64,000 bases of DNA from Saprospiraceae bacterium UBA6168. Its GTDB lineage: Bacteria; Bacteroidota; Bacteroidia; Chitinophagales; Saprospiraceae. The notes beneath the pieces were generated by a model. It searched no databases. It was given only the letters and a program-made list of their open reading frames with translations, and was not told the origin of the DNA. The DNA lies in assembly GCA_002435785.1 (NCBI GenBank), contig DIUC01000054.1, forward strand, positions 50,623-114,622, given 5' to 3'. This document shows, one piece after another, positions 58,547 to 64,000 of the stretch. The translations under genes and the position numbers were made by a program. Position 1 is the first letter of the stretch. Every line of letters begins with the position of its first letter.

Positions 58547-58566
58547 CAAAGGTACTGTATTTACAG
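58547..58566 (-). promoter_or_regulatory. Promoter -7 box and operator-like palindrome for the AraC gene
   Basis: On the minus strand TACCTTTG (58547-58554) matches TAnnTTTG exactly. The palindrome CTGTATTTACAG (58555-58566) abuts it. A minus-strand TTTG at 58580-58583 is 25 bases upstream, slightly far for a -33. The leader would be about 70 bases. The palindrome is well placed for self-regulation. Confidence 0.55.
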
Positions 58567-58627
58567 ATAGTTTGTTACACAAAAGCTGGGATTGCCAGCT
58601 CGCCACAGCGCCTCCTATACTTGGCGC

Positions 58628-58776
58628 AAATAGGTTTAGTGCAAATCAAAAATTATGCAACGCTGCCCCCTCCTCGCCGCCCCGAGAAATCGGGGCAGGC
58701 TCTTCGGCGGCTCGTCGGGGGTAAAGGGACCTTTGGGGCGTTCCGCCCCAAATCCCTGTTTACACAAAACCTATTA
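58628..58776. mobile_element. GC-rich cruciform element, copy 1
   Basis: Inverted ends AAATAGGTTTAGTG and CACAAAACCTATTA enclose GCCCCGAGAAATCGGGGC and TTTGGGGCGTTCCGCCCCAA hairpins. GC-rich within an AT-rich block. The right half matches the element at 61671-61812, including the GGGGCGTTCCGCCCC hairpin and the CACAAAAC end. Non-coding; open frames through it have no support. Confidence 0.75.
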
Positions 58777-58792
58777 GTGCGAAGTATAATAC

Positions 58793-59158
58793 CTACGAAG
58801 TACGCAAAACCTTCTCCATCTTCCTGCCCTTCGCCAACTCGTCCACCAACTTGTCCAAATACCTGACCTGCTGCGTCAAAGCATCCTCGATTTCCTCCAC
58901 CCGACACCCACAGATTACGCCAGTGATGAGGTGCGCATTAGGGTTTATCGAAGCATGTTGGAAGAATATTTCAAAAGTTGCCTGTTCATTTATTAGTTCC
59001 TGCAGCTTCTTGTCGTCGAAGCTGGTCAACCATGCTATGACTTGGTGCAATTCCGCTTTTGTTCTGCCCTTCTTCTCTACTTTTGCGAGATACAAAGGAT
59101 AGACCGATGCGAAGGTCATTTTTGCGATGCGTTGATTGTGTGTGTTGGTAATGTTCAA
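58793..59158 (-). CDS. DUF2200-family protein
   Basis: Cytosolic protein of 121 residues matching the DUF2200 family: MTFASVYPLYLAKVEKKGRT, VIAWLTSFDDKKLQELI, FFQHASINPNAHLITGVICG, VEEIEDALTQQVRYLDKLVD and a basic C-terminus. The family is common in many bacteria, soluble, and of unknown function. Both ATG 59158 (MNITNTHNQRIAKMTF) and the internal ATG at residue 14 are possible; the longer form is typical for the family. GC-rich element copy 1 follows immediately. Confidence 0.9.
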   Translation of the reverse strand: MNITNTHNQRIAKMTFASVYPLYLAKVEKKGRTKAELHQVIAWLTSFDDKKLQELINEQATFEIFFQHASINPNAHLITGVICGCRVEEIEDALTQQVRYLDKLVDELAKGRKMEKVLRTS

Positions 59159-59213
59159 AACTTGTCTTTTATATTTTAGCCAACGTATTCTATTTTTGAA
59201 TAAGTTTAACGCT

Positions 59214-61622
59214 TTATTTGATTAATTCTAATTCGGTTCTTCGCTCACGTATTTCGATTTGTTCAAATCCGCCAACCAGTTTTGGTTTTATGATTTTGTT
59301 ATTCATAATCCACTTTTCATACTTTCCTTTAGGTTGAGAAAATATAATCGTCCAATCGTCTAAATTTTGATTGATTACAAATTTACTGCTGGTAGTTGCT
59401 TGTGAAAAACTTACTGTAATTTCATTATTTCCGATGCTTACATTTTCAATCTTCCCTTCTGTTAATGCTGAAGGAAGTAGCGGAGAAATTGTAATTTCTT
59501 TATTATAGGCCATAGGTTTTATCCCGAAAAATTGTTCTATAATCGGTTCTCCATAGGCATAAATATTCCATGCCTGCGTCATCATTCCATAATCCGGCGA
59601 AACTTCGTACATGGACCCTGGCAGGGCATAGCTAAAAGTATTGGAAACTTTTTTTAATAATTTGTAGGCTTCATCGGGTCTTCCGTAATTATTTTCTGAT
59701 ACAATTTGTACACCTGTTGGCAAGGTCATTACTGTTCCTGTATAGGTAAATTCATCTTTGTTAGTGGTAGCAGCATAAGAATTTTCGTCCTTGTCAGCAT
59801 TTTCATTTCTATCAATGCCTGTAACAAACATCCCATAAGGATTTGTGAATTTTTGAGCAGTATTTAAAGCTTTAATGGCTTTTTCTTTTTCAGCAACTCC
59901 TGTTTCCATCGGAGAGTTTACGACCCAGTTATGATAAATGACAAAACTCTTTTTTTTAGTTGAAGTATCATTTTCAATTTTTAATTTGGTTTCTTTTAAT
60001 TCAGCAACAGCCCAGTTATTTTTTAATTTAAGCGCTCGTTCTATGGCTTCGTCCGCTAATTTTAGGGCTTGTTCTTTTGTACTCAAAAAATCTGCATAAG
60101 ATTGAAATTCCTCATCCCAAAAAATGGTATTAATTTTTTCTTTTAAAATCGCCGCTTTATTTTCATACTCCTTTGATAACGCTGCCTTCCCCAATAATTT
60201 AGCCATGTTTGCCGCATCTGAAAATGCTCTTTGGGAATATGCCGCCACATCAATCATTTCAGAATTAAGCCCCTGAATTTCCATCATTCCATGTCCATCC
60301 GCAATTAGATTCCCATCCAAATCATTTTCTTTTAAGAGCCAATCCAAACCCTTTTCTATCGTAGGGAAATACTTTTGTAGAAATTCCAAATCGCCGGTCC
60401 AACAAAATATATCCCATATCAGAGATACAAATTGCGGCGTTTCGCTTATAAGCCCTAAATTATAAACTGCGCCATTAGTAGAAACTTCATGAATAATTCT
60501 ACCATTTCCATTAGTTCTTTCAGAAGTATTATGAATCAACTCAATGGTGCTATAAACTAAATCTTTACGTCCCGTAGTAATCAAACCTCTTAGTGTGTAA
60601 ACCATGTCGCCGCCAAACCACCAGGGATAATCGGGTAAACCAGCAACAACGCCTTTGCCCATTCCATCTACATCAAGTGCCAACCAATCACAATTATATT
60701 TCAACCACCTAAAAGTGGTTTCTAGTTCTTTGTCATCAAGCGTCAGTTTTGATTTGTCATTAAGCATTAATACCCTTTCCTTCTTTTTTGAAATTAAATC
60801 AAATGCGTTTTTACTAACTTGGTTGTACGAATTTGCAGCTTCCTCTTTACTTTTCGCAGAACCTGCAACGATAAAAGGCAAACTAAAAACTGTATTTGGT
60901 TTTATTTTTAAAGCATATCTGGTGTGGGTGATTGAAGTATTTGGCTTATTACTTTTTGGCTTTAATTTATTGAAAGACTTGCCCGCAAAGGGACTACCAT
61001 ACACTACATACCAAGGATTTATAGCATCTTTTGCAATCCAATAATTATTTTTTTTATCGTACTCCACCTTGTCTTTTCCGTCAATCATTCCTGTGCGTTC
61101 ACCCAACCAAACAGGCATTAGGTTTGAAATTACCTTTACGTCAAACTCTATTTTAATCGTTTTATTGCTATTGTTTTTCATTAAAAATTCTACATAAACT
61201 GCACCCATTTGGTCAGGAACATACTGAAATCTTTCTATGGAAACCTTATCAGAAAAAGCATTGTAGATATGTTTATTTCCAAAAGGAAAATTCACAAAAG
61301 TATCCGTCTTGTTTAATTCGTAATTTTTGTTATCTACTGAAATACTTGCATCAAAACCGTCTAATAGTTTTATCGGATGTTGCCATATTCCGCCCATTTC
61401 GCCTTTTACATGCCAACCTAAATCTGGAAAAGTGCCATCCTGATGGCCTACCATGTATAATTTATCACCCGCCGTATTATATGGCGTATTTAATTTTTGT
61501 TTTTCGCCCACAATGCTCTCTGTATTTTCAAAGACTGGTGCAATTGATTTATTTTGAGCATTAGGTTTTGAAAAGAAGCTAAAAAGAAAAACTAAAATCA
61601 GTAAAATTTTTGGGCTAAGCAT
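59214..61622 (-). CDS. Secreted six-hairpin glycosidase-like protein
   Basis: Exported protein of 802 residues; signal MLSPKILLILVFLFSFFSKP. An N-terminal beta-sandwich (about 25-270; YMVGHQDGTFPDLGWHVKGE, GGIWQHPIKLLDGFDASI) precedes an (alpha/alpha)6 six-hairpin barrel (about 290-690) with LPDYPWWFGGDMVYTLRGLI, NGRIIHEVSTNGAVYNLG and LDWLLKENDLDGNLIADGHG, and a C-terminal beta-domain. Similar proteins are often labelled glycogen-debranching-like, but the true GH family and substrate cannot be settled from sequence alone. Candidate catalytic acids lie in WWFGGDMVYT and IADGHGMME. Much AT-richer than the genes left of 57.8 kb. It has no T9SS or lipoprotein tail. Confidence 0.78.
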   Translation of the reverse strand: MLSPKILLILVFLFSFFSKPNAQNKSIAPVFENTESIVGEKQKLNTPYNTAGDKLYMVGHQDGTFPDLGWHVKGEMGGIWQHPIKLLDGFDASISVDNKNYELNKTDTFVNFPFGNKHIYNAFSDKVSIERFQYVPDQMGAVYVEFLMKNNSNKTIKIEFDVKVISNLMPVWLGERTGMIDGKDKVEYDKKNNYWIAKDAINPWYVVYGSPFAGKSFNKLKPKSNKPNTSITHTRYALKIKPNTVFSLPFIVAGSAKSKEEAANSYNQVSKNAFDLISKKKERVLMLNDKSKLTLDDKELETTFRWLKYNCDWLALDVDGMGKGVVAGLPDYPWWFGGDMVYTLRGLITTGRKDLVYSTIELIHNTSERTNGNGRIIHEVSTNGAVYNLGLISETPQFVSLIWDIFCWTGDLEFLQKYFPTIEKGLDWLLKENDLDGNLIADGHGMMEIQGLNSEMIDVAAYSQRAFSDAANMAKLLGKAALSKEYENKAAILKEKINTIFWDEEFQSYADFLSTKEQALKLADEAIERALKLKNNWAVAELKETKLKIENDTSTKKKSFVIYHNWVVNSPMETGVAEKEKAIKALNTAQKFTNPYGMFVTGIDRNENADKDENSYAATTNKDEFTYTGTVMTLPTGVQIVSENNYGRPDEAYKLLKKVSNTFSYALPGSMYEVSPDYGMMTQAWNIYAYGEPIIEQFFGIKPMAYNKEITISPLLPSALTEGKIENVSIGNNEITVSFSQATTSSKFVINQNLDDWTIIFSQPKGKYEKWIMNNKIIKPKLVGGFEQIEIRERRTELELIK

Positions 61623-61934
61623 AGGTAATTTTTATTATAAATTAATAAGGCAGTTGTAGGCTCACACTGGCAAGTTTTGGGCATGGGGTTTGGGGCGGCG
61701 CTGCCGCCCCACGAAACCCTTTCCTCCCAGCTGCGGCACCGAAGGCGCCGCAGCTGGGAGAGAGGCGCTTTTGGGGGCGTTCCGCCCCCAAGCCCCCTAT
61801 GCACAAAACTTGACGGCGTGCGGTATAGACTCTATAGTAAATATCCTCTAATCATGAGTACATCAAACTTGTTCATTTTAAGAGTCTCCAAGTCCGTGGT
61901 GAATGATGTTAATGTGTGCGAGAGTAAACAGGTT
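61623..61934. other. Gap with GC-rich cruciform element copy 2
   Basis: A 312-base gap between the glycosidase-like gene (5' end) and the dihydrofolate-reductase-like gene (3' end). The element at 61671-61812 is described separately. Nothing else was recognised. Confidence 0.6.
61671..61812. mobile_element. GC-rich cruciform element, copy 2
   Basis: Inverted ends CAAGTTTTGGGCATGGGG and CCCCCTATGCACAAAACTTG (about 28 bases with few mismatches) enclose three hairpins: GGGGCGGCGCTGCCGCCCC, CTCCCAGCTGCGGC with a perfect 14-bp complement (61724-61759 area), and TGGGGGCGTTCCGCCCCCA. The last hairpin and the right end are shared with the element at 58628-58776. Confidence 0.8.
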
Positions 61935-62480
61935 TTACTTTGAGTATTTTAAAACCGTGCCGCCTGTCAGCAGTTGTTGGGTAGAAGTAAGGGTTAGTTT
62001 TTTGGAGGCAATCCCTTGTCCGAAAAGTGGTCGCCCACTACCCAAAATAACAGGTGCTATGCCAATACGGTACTCGTCGTATAAATCTTCGTTGATAAAA
62101 GTTTCAGAAAGATTTGCACTGCCAAAAACATACAAATCTTTACCACTTTCTGCTTTAAGTTTCTTGATTACCTCAGAAGCATGGTCCTTAATTAAAGTAG
62201 TGTTTTTCCAATCTACCGTTTCCAATGTTTTGGAAAATACAATTTTGGGGATATTGTTCATCAAGTCTGCAATTATCCCTTCTGCTTTGGTCCAATGTGC
62301 TGCCATGCCTTCATAGGTCACACGACCAAATACAAGATAGTCCGCAGATTGTAACTGCTCAATACTAAGTTGTTCGAGTTCCTGTCCCCAAACAACACTA
62401 TGAAAAGGTAAATCCCAATTATGATTTCCCTCGAAATAACCGTCTATGGTTATTATATTCCACATAATCAATTTTCTCAT
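61935..62480 (-). CDS. Dihydrofolate-reductase-like (RibD C-terminal) protein
   Basis: Cytosolic protein of 181 residues of the DHFR/RibD-C fold: MRKLIMWNIITIDGYFEG, LQSADYLVFGRVTYEGMAAH, IPKIVFSKTLETVDWKNTTL, ESGKDLYVFGSANLSETFIN and GIAPVILGSGRPLF, matching NADPH-binding reductases that are often not true folA enzymes. The start 62480 is preferred over ATG 62498, because the family begins MRKL/MRKV. It is 24 bases downstream of the response regulator gene in the same direction and probably shares its mRNA, which is an unusual pairing. True substrate unknown. Confidence 0.88.
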   Translation of the reverse strand: MRKLIMWNIITIDGYFEGNHNWDLPFHSVVWGQELEQLSIEQLQSADYLVFGRVTYEGMAAHWTKAEGIIADLMNNIPKIVFSKTLETVDWKNTTLIKDHASEVIKKLKAESGKDLYVFGSANLSETFINEDLYDEYRIGIAPVILGSGRPLFGQGIASKKLTLTSTQQLLTGGTVLKYSK

Positions 62481-62503
62481 TTTCACACGTTCTTTCACCG
62501 TCG

Positions 62504-62950
62504 TTAAATCTGTAGCATAAAATTTTCTCTGTTTAATTTGCTCCCTTCATAAACAAGCGTTGCTGCCACAGCTTTGTATAACGTTTGTTTGAGGGTACTG
62601 AAATCATTGGGTTTGGTAATGTAAACATTTGCTCCATTGAGGAATGTTTCTTCCTTATCCTTTTCATTATTAGAAGTTGAATAAATGGCTATGTAAATAG
62701 CTTTTAGCCGTTCATTGCCCCTGATTTCTTTCAAACATTCAATTCCATTTTTGCGTGGCATGTTGAGGTCAAGGAAAAGAAAATGAGGTATAGGGTTATC
62801 CTTATTATTGAGCCATTCCATCAGTTGTACTCCGTCATTTACGGTTTGAACAACGGTTTTTATTTTTATTTCTGAAAAGGCCTCTTTAAAAATAATCCTA
62901 TCGCCTTCATCATCGTCTGCAAGTAGAATGAGAAATGGTTTGTTTGTCAT
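62504..62950 (-). CDS. Single-domain response regulator
   Basis: CheY-like receiver of 148 residues with no output domain: acidic pocket Asp12/Asp13 (LLADDDEGD), phospho-acceptor Asp61 (FLDLNMP), conserved Ser/Thr in YSTSNN and Lys113 (ITKPND). It resembles the receivers of Rcp1 type that partner phytochrome- or PAS-linked kinases. The gap to the kinase stop is only 6 bases, so the kinase and regulator are one operon and likely partners; the output must be by protein contact. Confidence 0.95.
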   Translation of the reverse strand: MTNKPFLILLADDDEGDRIIFKEAFSEIKIKTVVQTVNDGVQLMEWLNNKDNPIPHFLFLDLNMPRKNGIECLKEIRGNERLKAIYIAIYSTSNNEKDKEETFLNGANVYITKPNDFSTLKQTLYKAVAATLVYEGSKLNRENFMLQI

Positions 62951-62956
62951 TTTGAA

Positions 62957-64000
62957 TTAATTTTGTTGTGTAGTTGGAATATAAATATCGAAAGTCGTTC
63001 CCTTATTTAGCTCGCTTTTTGCGGTAACGATACCATTGTGGTTGTCAACTATTCTTTTTACGATAGCCAGACCGATGCCTGTGCCTGCGTATTGTTCTTT
63101 GCCGTGGAGCTTTTGAAAAACTTCAAATATTTTGGTGCTGTATTCTTTTTCAAAACCGATGCCATTGTCGGTGATGCTGATTTGGCAGTAATCTTTTTGA
63201 GTTGGAAGGGTTACCTTATTTTTTTTACTGTATTTTATATTTCGGCTCTCTATCGTTATATGAGGCCGCATATTTGGATTTGAAAACTTAAGCGCATTGC
63301 TAATGAGATTTTGCATGAGCTGTCGAAACTGGAAGGGAATAATATAGACTTCGCAGATTTCTTTTACTTCTATTATAGCCTTTTTTTCAGCAATTGCTTC
63401 TTTAAATTCTTTTTTTATTTCTTCAACAATTATGTTGAGGTCAGTATTTTCAAATTTTCGGTCGGCAGCACTTAATCGGGAGAAGGCAAGTAAATCCTGA
63501 ATGAGTTGCCGCATTCTTTCCGCCGACTGCTGCATAAGACGGAAATAATTTTTCCCATTCTCCGATAAGGCTTGATTTTCTTTTTCGAGGATTAGGCTTG
63601 CAAAAGTTTGTATTTTTCGAAGCGGCTCTTGCAAATCGTGACTGGAAACATACGTGAATGCTTCAAGCTCCTTGTTCATATTCAGAAGCTCCGTGTTTTT
63701 ACCTTCAAGCAAAGCATTTGCTTCTTTTAATTCTCGGGTTCTTTCGTCAACAGCTTTTTCCAGCCTTATTTTTTCTGCCTTTCGTTCGCTTATTTCTTTA
63801 TTGAGCATTTCTTTTTCCCTCAGTTCTTTTTCTAGTATGAGGTGTTTTACTTCTGTAATGTCTGCTATTACGAGTAGGATTAATTGTTCACGATGTGTTT
63901 TCTGAATAACACGGCTGGCATTGAGGGACATTATTTTTTCGCCTAAGTTCAGGAAAGTGTGTTTAACTTCGTAATTAGGCGTTGTTGCATGAATCGGCCA
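62957..64000 (-). CDS. PAS-linked sensor histidine kinase (5' end beyond the window)
   Basis: The frame is open to the window edge, so the N-terminus is missing and the ATG at 63931 is probably internal. The visible part starts in the end of a PAS-like domain (KHTFLNLGEKIMSLNASRV, ILLVIADITEVKHL), similar to the PAS that follows CheR in CheB/CheR-type hybrid kinases. A coiled coil (EKELREKEMLNKEISERKAE) leads to the HisKA domain with phospho-acceptor His in SSHDLQEPLRKIQ, then the HATPase domain: N-box LISNALKFSN, G1 DNGIGFEKEY, G2 GTGIGLAIVKRIV. It phosphorylates the receiver encoded 6 bases downstream, by inference from context. The input signal is unknown. Confidence 0.92.
   Translation of the reverse strand, partial: WPIHATTPNYEVKHTFLNLGEKIMSLNASRVIQKTHREQLILLVIADITEVKHLILEKELREKEMLNKEISERKAEKIRLEKAVDERTRELKEANALLEGKNTELLNMNKELEAFTYVSSHDLQEPLRKIQTFASLILEKENQALSENGKNYFRLMQQSAERMRQLIQDLLAFSRLSAADRKFENTDLNIIVEEIKKEFKEAIAEKKAIIEVKEICEVYIIPFQFRQLMQNLISNALKFSNPNMRPHITIESRNIKYSKKNKVTLPTQKDYCQISITDNGIGFEKEYSTKIFEVFQKLHGKEQYAGTGIGLAIVKRIVDNHNGIVTAKSELNKGTTFDIYIPTTQQN

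Noticed and set aside
58515..58907. Several short open frames across the GC-rich element
   Set aside because: They run through the inverted repeat, have repeat-derived composition, and overlap on both strands.
1..64000. tRNA, rRNA or known riboswitch genes
   Set aside because: Intergenic regions were read for cloverleaf patterns and conserved rRNA or riboswitch cores; none was convincing.

Overview
The window comes from a Bacteroidota chromosome, most likely a member of the Saprospiria (Lewinella/Haliscomenobacter-like). The evidence is two SusC/SusD pairs, type IX secretion (T9SS) sorting domains on secreted proteins, a DUF2723 membrane protein, PD40 propeller proteins, Bacteroidota-type lipoprotein signals and candidate TAnnTTTG promoters. 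Most genes are GC-rich. From about 57.8 kb to the right edge the DNA is visibly AT-richer. No rRNA, tRNA, CRISPR array, transposase or phage gene was found.

Left part (1-21.5 kb): a truncated secreted protein; formate-tetrahydrofolate ligase (fhs); a small conserved-looking protein; a lipoprotein with a Ca2+-dependent PI-PLC-like domain; a large lipoprotein joining a dehydrogenase-like propeller, HEAT repeats and cytochrome c; proline dehydrogenase; a DUF2723 protein; an ECF sigma factor with a putative membrane anti-sigma; a secreted protein with a formylglycine-generating-enzyme-like domain whose middle part resembles the C-terminal domain of the DUF2723 protein; two PD40 propeller paralogues; and a dicarboxylate/amino-acid symporter.

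Middle part (21.5-40.2 kb): a glycan-use region. It holds a secreted GH144-like enzyme, a SusC/SusD pair on the minus strand, and a divergent plus-strand set of PKD surface lipoprotein, SusC, SusD, GH30, DUF4143 ATPase and GH30. The enzymes point to beta-glucans (beta-1,2 for GH144; beta-1,3/1,6 more likely for the GH30/PKD set). This substrate call is inference. The ATPase looks like an insertion into the set.

Right part (40.2-57.8 kb): a 1941-residue T9SS surface protein with 17 Ig/PKD-like repeats; a CAP-domain protein; an ECF sigma factor followed 18 bases later by a 1799-residue protein. That protein joins an anti-sigma-like N-terminus, one membrane helix, macroglobulin domains, a carboxypeptidase-regulatory domain, a TonB-receptor-type plug and a thioester A2M domain. 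It is the most unusual gene in the window and is a candidate one-polypeptide envelope sensor for the adjacent sigma factor. A protein of unknown function, a POT peptide transporter and a DUF4230 protein follow.

Far right (57.8-64 kb): an AT-rich block with an AraC-type regulator carrying a CxxC metal-binding-like N-terminus, a DUF2200 protein, a secreted six-hairpin glycosidase-like protein, a dihydrofolate-reductase-like protein, a response regulator and a truncated PAS/histidine kinase.

The second theme is repeat DNA. Many gene junctions carry palindromes built from short degenerate words. Some of the same sequence types lie in frame inside the macroglobulin gene, and one forms the C-terminus of the second sigma factor. 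Three further classes of miniature inverted-repeat or cruciform elements lie between 54.9 and 61.8 kb.
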